From assembly GCA_037126765.1 (NCBI GenBank), contig JBBCBC010000022.1, positions 62,001-126,000 on the forward strand: a DNA stretch of 64,000 bases, in the 5' to 3' direction. Position numbers and translations under genes: made by a program. Under the pieces are notes generated by a model, which had not been told where the DNA came from, made no database searches, and was given only the letters and a program-made list of their open reading frames with translations. Below, in pieces: positions 1 through 13,500 of the stretch. Numbering within the stretch: the first letter of the stretch is position 1; each line of letters begins with the position of its first letter. This stretch comes from Stenogyne calaminthoides (taxonomy: Eukaryota > Streptophyta > Magnoliopsida > Lamiales > Lamiaceae).

Positions 1-3000
1 CCTCTTGATGGTGAAAGGCGAGAACTACCTAAAGCATTTGGCTCATGGGTCATCTTACTCGCACGAACGTAATGGTTAGGTGAGGGCAAATACGATATTA
101 TTAACGCCTTTAATCAAGCCACCGCTAAGCCAACACCACTTAGATGACAAGTCGGGAACCTCTCAAGGCAAAAGACAAGTGTCCACCAAAAGAACGCAAG
201 AGAGATGTGGCAATCCCACATACTCACTTGCATGATAAGGAATCAACAACTCATACTTACAGGGCAGCACATGCTTGTCCCAAACCCTATAAATAGGCCC
301 TCACAGGTCAATAATAGGGTTCAGAAGTTGGAAAAAGAAACAACACTATCCATATCCACTCACAACCTCATATGTAACTTCTCGTTTCATTACAAGCATA
401 TTATGATCGACACATATCTCCAAACCATAAATAATATAACCCCCGCTTGGTAAGCCCCGTAAGTAGTCAATTAAGACGAAATTTGGGTCATCAAATCATC
501 TTTGTCATTTTACGTCACATTGTGCTCGCCTCACGTGTGCCTAATATTTTGACATATCATCATCTTGTTTGTTAAGTCGCCTCACTTATTACCACATCAT
601 ATGACTTACAACAAAGAAAAACAAGATAAGATGTGACGAAAGCACAAGTGTATGCCGAACACACATGTAAATATGAGAGGAAAGCAAGTAACACAACAAT
701 AGACAGGGGACAATTCCAGATCCCTTTATTTGACCTCCGAGGGTCTATTTATACTAGTTTGGCAAGCACATGTCGCCTTGCTTAGCATGAAGTGGCTATT
801 TCTTGACATGCAAGATTACACGAGGTTATGCCATGTGTCCTCGATGCCCCTGTATGGTCGCCACCGCCCTTTCCTCCATCTTAAGTCTTCTATTCATCAT
901 CGGTGGTCACCGGAAAGATAGGTGACTGGGTCTTCGTGTTAGGTGGGTCGCGGCTCAAATCGCTTTTATTTAGACAAGTGCTTGACTCTATGTTGTAACA
1001 CTAATAATCCCATTCTATGGACAAGTTGCAAAAGTCGACAAGTAACTTTGCCGGCGACACTGTAAAAAGCCGCTTGAGGGTGAGACTTTGTTGGGATTAT
1101 CTTTCGAAAGTATGCTTTTACTTTGTATAATCAAAACTCGAATTCGAACTTATTCTTGAAATAAATTGTTTATCACCGATGCTTTAAATATCATTGAATG
1201 TTACATATATTTACCGCAGATAACTGTTCAATAAATAAACGCGTTTACATTGTAGTTAATTTAGTGATACCGGATCACGTAAGATTAAATTAATAAATCC
1301 TTGTAACTAAAAGTACGCCATTCACGACCTAGATGGAAATGAACAATTCATCGTGAAAGGTTGAAGTGTAAGGCTCGGATTGGCTTGTCTTGACCAAGAG
1401 ATTACACTAGTGCATGACTGATGCACTGAATAGGACCTACAGGAGGATAAATTCTTGAGGAATCCAACAAGGAAGAATTAGACTTCAGTGGTTCATTATT
1501 TCTTAATCTTCGTTCCTTAAATAGATCATGTGGGTTGGTAACTATTGCTTTGACTTATCATGGGTAGAGAATCAACGAGATTCAATACTTTTTATCTTGG
1601 GTAATATTATTGGTCACATGTGATTGCTAAGATTTAATACGGAGAATCGTGTGCAAGTACGCTTGTTCGATTTGCCCCCTTGGGAGGTTCATAAGCTTTA
1701 TCATACCAAATCTTGCAAGTGGAATTAGTTTTAAAAGATGGATAATAATGTTGAACCGTTCCTTGACCAAGGATAAAAGATATTAATTAATGGAAACCTA
1801 TTTCAATTGGCTTGAATTAATTAATGGGCTAGATAATCTTAAACACCGAAATAATAAGGGAGCCATATTGACCGTAATACGGGTTAAGATGGATAAGGTA
1901 ATATTAATTATGTAGTGGAATTAATTAATATTTACGGGCTTGAATAATATTGTGACTCAATATTGATAATTCAAGATCCATTGAAAGGTCCAATCTTAAT
2001 TCTCCTAAAGGCCCCCCGAGTAGCCCAACATATAGTCTAATAACCTAAAAAATGTGTTTAAAATAAAATAAATATTGTTCTTTATTTTTCCTAATTATTT
2101 TTGAAATTTATAGATAAAAGGAGAAATATTTTCTTTGAATTTTGTTATGGAATGAAGATATGTATTCTTGGAATACAAGATTATCTCATTAAATTCAAGA
2201 AATCTCCCACTTGGTTATTTATAAAGAAGATTTAAATTTTTGAAAGATAAGGGCAAGAAAGATTTTCTTGATTTTCTTGAAAAGATATTATGGAAGATAT
2301 GTATTTCTTGAAATACAAGAATATCTCTATAAATTCAAGAAGATCCAAATCTTGGAATCTTGCCCATTATTTTGAAAATATCTCATAACAAAGAGTAAGT
2401 GGGATTTTGTGGAATATTATAATTATGGGAAAAAGAATATAGGAGATATATTCAAGATTTCTTGAGATCAAGAAAATATTTTCCCACAATTTTCGACCAC
2501 TTGAGCTCTATAAATAGGGGATGATTCTTTCATTCCCAAGTACAATTCCATGTGCTGGAAAAATTAATAAATCCACAAAGGTGGTGCAACATAATTTATT
2601 TTCCTTTTTGTTAATTGTTCAAGTGTGTCCTACCACCAGATAATCGAACAAGGATTAAGGAATACTTGGGAAGTTCTTTTCGTCGGTCTAATCACCGGAT
2701 CAACGCCATCCCAAGAGGTAATGCGTTCACGTAAACTCGTAGAATTCGCATGGGTAGGATTTACGTGAATTAATTATATGCATGATATGTTGTTGGATTA
2801 TTATTTGAATTAATATAGGATTAATTCATGCTAGTAATAATTATAAGAATTAAATTTGTATTTAAATATTCACCGAATAGATCTGCAAGTGATTATTCCC
2901 CAATGAATCGTATCGAGCCACGGTTTGGCTCAATTTTTTAAATTGTAATTTATTCGCCCGACATTAAATTTGAAATTGGATAGTAGAATTGCTAGATCTG

Positions 3001-3901
3001 TTTTTGGTGTATCCAATTGTCATAGAATTTAATGTGTTTATTTATGCATATATAAATTCAGGTTTTTTTTTAATTGATTCGATTCGGATTCGCTTTTGCC
3101 TCGTGGAGAAAATCCACTAGTAGATTAAGATTTGTTTGATTTAATCAATGTAATATACTAGTCTAGATCTAGGTTTATTTATTTTTTGTAAATAAATTGT
3201 AACCGGATCGGAAACGGAGACGAGTCGAAGAATTAAAGGATAAATTCGATCAGGCGTAGATGGCGTCGCCTTAAACGCGTTGGCGGGAGGCGTCGACGAC
3301 GCGTGACGCTGCTGGGCAGGCGAGGCCGAGGCCAAGCAAGGCGAGGGATGAAAATGCGGCGACGGGCAAAGCGCTTAGAACACGCGGGCGTACCGCATGC
3401 CGGGTTTTTAATCGGGCGGACGGAGGCGAATACATACATGCCACAGACGGCGCAGCATGACGTACATACCGGGTTCCACTTCCAAGCATGAGGTCAAGGG
3501 AAGACGCACAAGGGATGAGTTGGTACGCTTACCGGTTCCACTTGACGGCTTGAAGACCGCTACTGCGGCGCCGGTTGATAGGGCGAGCGCGATCGCCATG
3601 GCTAGCTGCCGAAAATTACCGCAAGGTAGATCGGCGAATACACACATGGTGATTTCAGGTACGCTAAGCGTTCGGGCCGAGGTATCAAGCCGAGCTGGGT
3701 TACCGAGGCGCTGCAAGGTATCCTACCGCGAGCTACTTGACGTGGCATTTTATATTGGAGCATTTTTTCGATACACGATCGGGGGAGAAATTCAAGATGG
3801 TGTTTCTTCAAGATCAAGCAAGAAAAATCAAACCATGACAATTGGATAATTTGTGCCCAATATGTTTATTTTTCGCTTTGCTTGATTTATTATTGTGCTA
3901 T
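1..3901. other. Repeat-derived intergenic region
   Basis: I see no supportable host gene here. Three stretches look like LTR promoter material. CCCTATAAATAGGCCC lies near 286-301. A minus-strand TATA box (rc TATAAATAGACCC) lies near 743-756. CTCTATAAATAGGGG lies near 2506-2520, followed by a leader-like stretch. A possible plus-strand LTR begins TGTTGGGATTATC near 1089, but I could not find its partner. A segment of about 55-60 bp is duplicated (about 2145-2206 and 2285-2344). About 3220-3760 is conspicuously GC-rich and CpG-rich compared with the AT-rich surroundings; its short open frames resemble no family I know. Class XI myosin N-terminal exons were looked for here and not seen. Confidence 0.5.
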
Positions 3902-4401
3902 NNNNNNNNNNNNNNNNNNNNNNNNNNNNNNNNNNNNNNNNNNNNNNNNNNNNNNNNNNNNNNNNNNNNNNNNNNNNNNNNNNNNNNNNNNNNNNNNNNN
4001 NNNNNNNNNNNNNNNNNNNNNNNNNNNNNNNNNNNNNNNNNNNNNNNNNNNNNNNNNNNNNNNNNNNNNNNNNNNNNNNNNNNNNNNNNNNNNNNNNNNN
4101 NNNNNNNNNNNNNNNNNNNNNNNNNNNNNNNNNNNNNNNNNNNNNNNNNNNNNNNNNNNNNNNNNNNNNNNNNNNNNNNNNNNNNNNNNNNNNNNNNNNN
4201 NNNNNNNNNNNNNNNNNNNNNNNNNNNNNNNNNNNNNNNNNNNNNNNNNNNNNNNNNNNNNNNNNNNNNNNNNNNNNNNNNNNNNNNNNNNNNNNNNNNN
4301 NNNNNNNNNNNNNNNNNNNNNNNNNNNNNNNNNNNNNNNNNNNNNNNNNNNNNNNNNNNNNNNNNNNNNNNNNNNNNNNNNNNNNNNNNNNNNNNNNNNN
4401 N
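3902..4401. other. Assembly gap (500 N)
   Basis: Exactly 500 Ns, which suggests a placeholder of arbitrary size. The myosin gene downstream lacks about 100 N-terminal residues compared with the usual length of its family, so its first exons probably lie in or beyond this gap. Confidence 0.98.
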
Positions 4402-4596
4402 AGTTGTTTGGTGTTAAGGATGTCTGATAATGACACCTGATTAATGACCTTCAGGTTTTATTGGCGCATTAATATTCTGTCAAACATGTAGTATAGAGAT
4501 ATTTGTTTTTCATGCATCTGATCAACTTATATTCGGAAGTAAACCCAGAAGGCTCGTAACTGGTATTTTCCTTGTGTCCATACTAGACATACACAG

Positions 4597-7500
4597 GAAG
4601 TATTTTGATTGCCGTTAATCCATTTACCAAGCTCCCTCATCTATATAATTTGCACATGATGGAGCAATATAAAGGGGCTCCGTTTGGTGAATTGAGCCCC
4701 CATGTCTTTGCTGTGGCTGATGCATCTTACAGGTTTGTCTAGTTTGAAAATTTATGCTAAATACAATCAAGTTTACTTTACTGTAACCTGATAAGTGTTC
4801 GTCTACTTCTTATACACAGAGCAATGATGAGCGAGGGACGTAGTCAATCTATTCTGGTTAGTGGAGAAAGTGGTGCTGGGAAAACTGAGACAACAAAGTT
4901 GATAATGCAATATCTCACTTATGTTGGGGGTCGTGCTGTAAGTGATGACAGAAATGTTGAACAACAAGTTTTGGAGGTAGGTTTTGGACTCTGCTCAATC
5001 ATGTATTTTTAGTTGATCACACTTTTTGTTCTGTTTCAATCTTGAAACTTGTGAACAAACCTGGTGGGTTTCTAACTACCTGTTTTTCTCCATTTTAGTC
5101 AAACCCACTATTGGAGGCATTTGGCAATGCAAGAACCGTTAGGAATGATAATTCAAGGTATTATTCAATTCTTTTTATTTTATACTTCTGTGAATGACTC
5201 CTCTAGTATGTATAGGCTGGAAAATATTATCCTTTATGTAACTTTTGACTTTGCCTGTACAGAATGTGGCATCTTATGATCTTGCTTCTGAGCTTTTCTT
5301 GATTCCTTATATTTTGTACCTCTAGAGAATGTTAACATTCAACATCTCTTTGGTGACAGCTTTCTGGTCCAAATTGTATAATTGTTTTTGATAATATCAG
5401 GAAACACAACCTTGTACAATGAAAGCCATGTGTTCTTTTGGCCTAAAAAGCATTAGTGAGCAATTGTCTTACGAGATTCAATGGCTAAATTTACCCATTA
5501 TGCTTGTTATGCAGTCGCTTTGGCAAGTTTGTTGAGATCCAGTTTGATTCAAATGGTAGAATTTCAGGAGCTGCAATCAGAACATACCTTCTCGAGCGAT
5601 CTCGTGTTGTTCAAATAACAGACCCTGAGAGAAATTACCACTGTTTCTATCAGTTGTGTGCATCTGGCAGGGTACAGTCCAAGTTCATGTTACATTCATA
5701 TACATGTTATCTGCCTTAGTAAATAGATTGTGACTCTTCCATTTGCATCTATCTATGCTTCCTGATCATGAAGTTTGGTGACTGCCCTGAATAGTGGCTT
5801 GGAGGAAGATGATTCATGGAACAAGCTTTTACTAAATTTGTTGATAACATTTAGTTATGCTGAATGGTCTGTGAAGTAACAGTTAGTGCTGCATAACTAA
5901 GCTGTATGACAGCCATTGAAAGTAGATGCTTATTAGATGAATGGTGTTTAATTTATCTCCTAATTCTCTGTCATTTAATATTTCATTTGCTGCCTCACAA
6001 CATTATGAACATGCTCTTATCAGTGAGTGCACCACATTTTGAAAATTGTTGATGAAAAATGTGCATTTTGGCTGTTTTTATCGTATTATTTTTTGGGCTC
6101 TTAACCTCCAGGTTTTGTTGAGGATGCTATTCTGTTATTCAGGATGCAGAAACATATAAGCTAGGTCATCCCAGCAACTACCATTACTTGAATCAGAGTA
6201 GGACATATGAGTTAGACGGCGTAAGCAATGCTGAAGAATATGTGAAGACAAGAAGGGCAATGGATATTGTTGGGATTAGTGATGATGAACAGGTTTGCTG
6301 GATAAAGTTTGTATGTTATCATGAACCTTCATTGTCATAACTCTCTTCATAAATTCTTTATATGTTCACCAGGAAGCGATATTTCGAACCTTGGCTGGTA
6401 TTTTACATCTTGGAAATGTAGAGTTTTCTCCAGGCAAAGAGCATGATTCATCGGCCATCAAGAATCAGCAGTCTAGTTTTCATTTGCAGATGGCTGCTGA
6501 TCTCTTTAGGTATGCCACTTCCAATATCTCTTATTATGATTTATGATGTCTGAATGATTACTTATCTGGTGTCCTGTTTTATCCTTTCTATGATTTCAAC
6601 TATTGAGGTTGTTCGTATTGTTTTCTTCATCAAATACTGCGGAATCCAGTTTCCTTTTCCCGCTCTGCCTTCTTTTAACAGTTTTTAATGCTCAAGTTTG
6701 ATGGTCTCAACTTGTGCCTTCATTTTACTTGATCAATGATGCTCGTTTGGGTGGTTGTGACTTGTGTTGTTTTAATGTTTCTAGCTATTAGTAAATAGTA
6801 ACTTTGATTTATTTCCTGTTAACTCAGGTGTGATGTTGGTCTTTTGCTAGCCACACTGACAACACGGTCAATACAAACTCATGAGGGTATAATTGTCAAA
6901 GCACTGGATTGTAGTGCTGCTGTAGCTGGTCGGGATGTTTTGGCTAAGACTGTTTATGCTCGGCTCTTTGACTGGTCTGGTGGATTTTTATGCGTATTTT
7001 GAAATGAGCTACCACTATTTGAATATGCTAATAGTGTTAATTTAAAATCATTGATTTTTCAGGCTTGTTCAAAAAATTAACAGATCTGTTGGACAAGATC
7101 ACGAGTCTAAGATGCAAATTGGAGTTCTGGATATATATGGATTTGAATGTTTTAAGACGAATAGGTAAATTGTCATCAGATCAGTTCCAACACTTTATCT
7201 CACTTATCTGCAGATCTACTTACAATTTTATGAGATAGTATTGAGTTTTCTGTTGTTTGGCTCTGCTTCAATTTGAACAGTTTTGAGCAATTCTGCATAA
7301 ATTTCGCAAACGAGAAGCTTCAACAACATTTTAATGAGGTGACTAATGCTTTATGGCGCTACCTTTGATAGTGCAGTTCTTATGCACTGGCTCCTTGCTA
7401 ATCTATTGATCCCTTAAACTTTCTGAGATTGTTTTTCAGCATGTCTTTAAGATGGAACAGGAAGAATATCAGAAGGAAGAAATAAATTGGAGCTACATTG

Positions 7501-10500
7501 AATTTATTGACAACCAAGATGTTCTCGATTTGATAGAGAAGGTTTTCTCCTTCACGCCTATCTGATAAATTATTAACCTGTTGCCTGTATGTACTGCTGC
7601 CATGAAATACCAAGAAGTGTTCACTAAACCGTCCAACCCATTCCAAGACAGAAATTCTCTTATGTACTGATGAACCTATATATATACATATTTTAACAAT
7701 TCACATTTGGTGCAGTATCAGTCTGTCAAGTAATACTGGGAACTGATTTTTCATTTCTATATAGATTTGATTAACTATCACATTGCGATGTTGCGGAAAT
7801 TGATAGGTGTTATAGGTAGTCGACTGACGCCTAGGCAGCCGATAATTTATGTTATTTTTATGGTTGAAATTGCTTTATGTTACTTCTAATTTTTTCTCGG
7901 ACATTTTTAATCTATTTATAAGTTGAAGACAAACAAGGTCCGATTCAATTGTTATTGCTTAAATACATTAAATAGAATCAGATGTTTGTATTAGGTTTGC
8001 AGTTGATTTAACGCAACCCAGTAGCTGTAAATTTAGAAGCTTTAGAAAATAGTGAATGTAATTGTATTTACCTTATGCAATATTCAAGAAAAATATGTTT
8101 TCAACTTAATCATCTTGTATATCTTGTATTACCCATTTAATTCTAGAAGAGTTGCTGGAAAAAGGAAAACAGGAAACATTCCTGGATTTCTATAATTTGG
8201 CCATCCTTTTTTTTCTCTTTTTTTCTCCATTTTTCCCTATTAAATTCCATTTGGACTAATGCCACGATGACGCCTTTCTGCAGAAACCCATAGGGATAAT
8301 TGCTCTTTTGGATGAAGCTTGGTATATTCAGAGTTCTCTCCTATCATCTCATTGCTTTTTCTTGCTCACTTATTGATTCTTGTCCTTAATCTGCCCCCCT
8401 GCACATCTTCTGCAGTATGTTCCCGAAATCAACACATGAAACATTTTCAAATAAGCTATTCCAGAATTTTCGCTCCCACCGACGATTAGAGAGAGCCAAA
8501 TTTTCTGAAACAGATTTCACTATTTCTCACTATGCTGGAAAGGTTAAATGTTAATATAATTTTTCATAAGCAGGTTAATTTACTGTTCTTGAAAATAATA
8601 ATCGGCTATTTACTTTCTTATTGTTTCTTCTCTAGGTGAAATATCAGACGGAGACATTTATAGACAAAAATCGTGATTATGTTGTGGTTGAACATTGCAA
8701 TTTATTATCTTCTTCCAGATGCCCTTTTATATCTGGTCTCTTTCCACCTTCACCAGAAGAATCTTCTCGATCATCATATAAATTTTCATCAGTGGCTTCT
8801 CGGTTTAAGGTACCAAAATTTTATGTTTTGGATACTTCCTGACCTTTTTTGTAGCTTCCATTCCATAGTTTTATTAAAACTACAAGCAAGCATTATCGTT
8901 TGGATAACTGGAGGTTGAAACAGGAAAAATTCTCATATTCACTGATTTTATATTGACTTGTTGGAGTTGTTAGAGGTGCATCTGTGGAGTTTCCATTTTA
9001 GTGTAATTCTTGTCTGTTATATTTAATAGATGATCATGAACTATGATTAGGTGTTTGTTACTGTTGTTGAGTTTTTTCTGTTTAATATTTTTTTTTTGGA
9101 CTTGTATCTGCAGAATTTTCACCTTTTTTGGTAGAATTAATTATCTTCATTTATGAATTTACTTGTGAACTCGTAACATGTATTTAATGCATCATCTATG
9201 CAAATACTCTAGATACCTCACTAGTTTGTCACGCTTGCAGCAACAACTTCAATCTCTTATGGAAACCCTCAGCTCAACAGAGCCTCACTATGTTCGATGT
9301 GTGAAGCCGAACTCACTAAATAGACCTAACAGATTCGAGAGTTCAAGCATCCTACACCAATTACGTTGCGGGGTCAGTATCGTCATTCTATTGTCATACT
9401 AATTTCTATGGAACCAAGCCTTTTCATTTTATGATTGAATCTGAATCCTGATCTTGGGAAACTGTTTTTATTGTGGCTTGTCGATCTTCAACTCCCACCT
9501 TAAGCTGTGAAAAAACTATATTGCATATGAGTTGTACAAATCTACTTATAAGAGAATGACTTTCAGGATGCTCCTATATTCTTTATATGAATATTAGTAT
9601 TATATTCTTGCACTATTGATAATTGCAAGAAATTAGCAATGGCTATTGCTAAAAAGTGCAGCTGGTTTAATAACAGGTACATGAACCTGAAGGACAGTTT
9701 AACTAGCTAATATCATTTTGATGCGGCATTTTTTTTTTCAATTGAGACACTAGTACTTTGTGTAATATATATTCTTCTGATTTTCTACAGGGTGTTTTAG
9801 AGGCTGTTCGTATAAGCTTGGCAGGATATCCCACACGCAAGACATACCATGAATTTGTTGATCGGTTTGGGATAATTGCCTTAGATATTATGGATATGGG
9901 GTAGGTGAAATTCTGCGTAGAGTTCCAGATCTACTTTTTGCTATACAATATGCTTTTTTTTTTCACCGACTTTTAAATGATCTGTTGGAATCTCAAAATG
10001 ATGATTTTTCACTTCCCAGCACTTTGATTATATTTCTTCTCAGTGCAAGCTTGGCTGGTTCTTTGACTAACCTTGAACTTGGTTCTGTATTGTAGGTTAC
10101 TAATAGTATACCAGGTTAATGCCATTATAATCGATGATACACCATCTTATGATGAAATCTAGTGTATATATTGTGCTGATTCTGTAAATTTAATGCTATG
10201 TTGACTGAAACTTAATTCCATGGAATCCATTTATGTTCAAATTTAACTTTTTGTGATCATTTCATATCTTTGTCTTGTGATTGTGTTATTTACATTTTCA
10301 ATTTTAAGCTTAACTTACTTAGCTCATTCTAATGTTTTTTCAGTTACGATGATAAAACCGTGACAGAGAAAATATTGCAGAGATTAGAACTTGGGAACTT
10401 TCAGGTTTGTTATGCCAAGAGTCAGTGTAAAGGTTTTAGATTGATTTTCTTTGTTACACATTACGCATCTGTAGTTTGTTCAATTTTCTTCCACGAATTA

Positions 10501-13500
10501 TGTTGTTTTGCAGTTAGGAAAGACCAAAGTTTTCCTTAGGGCTGGACAGAATGGTATATTAGACTCGCGCCGAGCAGAGGTTTTGGATTCTGCAGCCAAG
10601 CGCATTCAGGGTCGTCTGCGTGCATTTCTTGCCCGCAGGAATTTTGTTAGAATGCGTGTTACGGCACTCTCTCTACAAACTTTCTGTAGAGGTATTAGTC
10701 ATACTTGGGATTTACAGATAACTCCCTCAATTTCTGTTTAACTTCCATAATTTGCAATGTAACAAAATTGTTCTTTGGAAACATTACTGAAAAATTCTGA
10801 GTGCTGCCGTGTAATTTTAAAAGCAGTTGTTTGAGTTGATTGAGTACATCTGGACACATTTATTTGATCAAGTAGATTATTTACGTATTAATCCTTGGCA
10901 GGCTATCTTTCTCGAAATATATTCACTGCCATGCGTGAGACAGCTGCTGCCCTTGTAATTCAGAAATGCTTCAGATGCTGGTTATCCCGACGTGCATATG
11001 TGAAACTTCATTTGGCTTCTGCGGTCATACAGTCTATTATCTGTGGTTTCTTAACTCGCCGGAAGTTTTTGGGTATAAAGGAAGACAGAGCCGCCACTCT
11101 TATTCAGGTGATTATTATATAGTTGGTGTTATGTTCCTTGCCGGTTTTCTGTTTGTCTTATTTCCACGGCACTATTTATCCTTTTATGGTGGATACACAT
11201 TGATTTTTTTTTTCGGGGTAGTAAGTTTCAGAATGAACTTATTATGTACTTGGTTTTATTTGGTGTTACATAAATTCTTTTATGTGATGTTTGTTTTGGG
11301 TTTTAAAAACCAGGATTTGGGTTTTGAAATTTAAAACCGGTTCTAGTTCGGGATTTTGAAATACCACCACTACAACACCTATAAACCTACTATCACACTT
11401 TCCAATACATCAATTCCCTTTCCTTACACTTTAATATATTTAAATTGTTATTCACATCATCCAATCATTTCAATCACACTCAGACAATAATATAATAGTA
11501 CAACTTCGTTCACTCTTACACATTGCTTTGACATAACGTTAAATCTTACCCTACTAAAAAACCCAAAACAAACACACACCTATTTATCAGGATTTCAAAA
11601 ACCGGTTTTTGAAAGTCATTTAAAACCCAAAACAAACATCACTGTAGTGAAATACTTTATGTTCAGTTAGTGACCATTTAATGACTTGTGCAAGACAAAT
11701 GGGTCAGGACTTCTAATGGTAAACAACATTATTCGATACTTATGGTGGTAAATTTTTTAAGCCATATTGGTCAATTAGATTTGATCTCACAAAAGCATTA
11801 TACGGATACGGATCAACTGAAATGGTGTAGAAGTTCTTTGGGAACTGAATTTGCTTGTCAGTTTTTTTGACAGTACAGCATATACTGAATGATATGCCAG
11901 ATCTTTCTTGTTACGAGGGATGGATTTGTGTCGTTGATTAACTTTTGTTGTATCGATGTGCTAAACCTTATTTTGGTTTCTTTGTCAGGCTCATTGGAGG
12001 ATGTTCAAGGTCCGCTCTATTTATCGTAATCGCCAACATAACATTGTTGCCATACAATGTCTCTGGAGGAAAAAGTTGGCAAAAAGAGAACTTAGGAGGC
12101 TTAAGAAGGTGCGGATGTATTACACTCTTGTACTTCATTTCATTGTTAAGTAGGTTTCTGATGTGTGAAATATCTTCTTTTTCTTATGCTCTCTTTAGAA
12201 GGCAATTTTGCCACCATCTGCACATGTTTTGGAAGTTCTGGGCCCATTTGTCCACTAATACATTGCCTGTTCATTCTCCATGCAGGAGGCTAAAGAGTCT
12301 GGTGCATTACTTTTAGCCAAAAGCAAGCTTGAAAAGCAGTTGGAGGATCTTACTTGGCGGTTGCATCTTGAGAAAAAATTACGGGTACCAACTACTAATA
12401 TGTGCAGTGTTTACTCGAGGATTAATGAAACCTTTATCCAATTCTTAGACTTTCTATAATTGAATGAATTGGTTTTTTTTTTTGTCTTTTATTGGTTTTC
12501 AAGATTTTAATACTTCACATATTATAAGTATCTGCATCGGATCCCTGGCCCTAGGTTCCTAAAATTATAATTATCTGTCTCTTATTTCTTATTTTTCTTG
12601 ATGTGTCCTGTTTGGTATGCACTCTTGTTAAATAGCTGATTTGAAATGCAGATGTCTAATGAAGATGCTAAATCAGTTGAGATCTCAAAACTTCAAAAGA
12701 CTGTGGAGTCCCTGACTTTGGAGCTAGATGCATCCAAACTTGAAGCTCTCAATAAAAGTATGGCGCTTGAAAGACAGCTTGATGCATCAGATAAGGAAAA
12801 ATCTTCCTTTAAAAGGGAAATTGTTTCTATGACTGAATTGAGGAATGAAAATGCAATTTTAAAGGTAAATTTTATGACATGTTCGATCTTGTCCTATTGA
12901 GCTTATCAATGGTTCAGTTGTAGTTCTTGCCTGAGCATTTGCTATTTGTGACTGGTTAAAGAATAAAATGCTTGGAAAAAAATACTACTTTTACTTTGGA
13001 TACAAACTAGGTGCACCATCAATATTTTTATAATTTAGCTCATGGGAGCTTTATACTCATACAGCCAGAATTGAATTCCATGGTATGACTGTGGGATGAA
13101 TTTTGTCAAATAATTTGGAGCATCTATTTTCCCATCATCAGTACCTTTCTTTTGCCAACTACCCTTTTTAACAAATAGCCTGGCTTTTCACAATTTTCCA
13201 ATTTTTGTCTACATTACATTGTATGGGACAAATTTGTTATTCTCCTGTTGAGACCGAAGATCCAATAAACTAACATGAAATTTTGCTAAGTAATTTTTCA
13301 TTAGAACTCACTAGCATCAACTTCATTACATTTGCAGAGTTCCGTTACTGCTTTAGAAGAGAAGAATTTGTTGCTAGAGTCTGAACTTGCCCAAGCTAAA
13401 GAAGAAGCAAGTAGTACAGTTGCAAAGTTGCGGGAAGTTGAAAAAACATGTTTGCAACTCCAACAGAATTTGCGAAGGTATTTTTGAAAGTTTTGTAGTA

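Noticed and set aside
1089..2800. A complete LTR retrotransposon
   Set aside because: Only an LTR-like promoter and possible TG start are visible; no second LTR, primer site or coding region was found.
3828..4440. Open reading frames spanning the run of Ns
   Set aside because: They consist mainly of unknown residues and are artefacts of the assembly gap.
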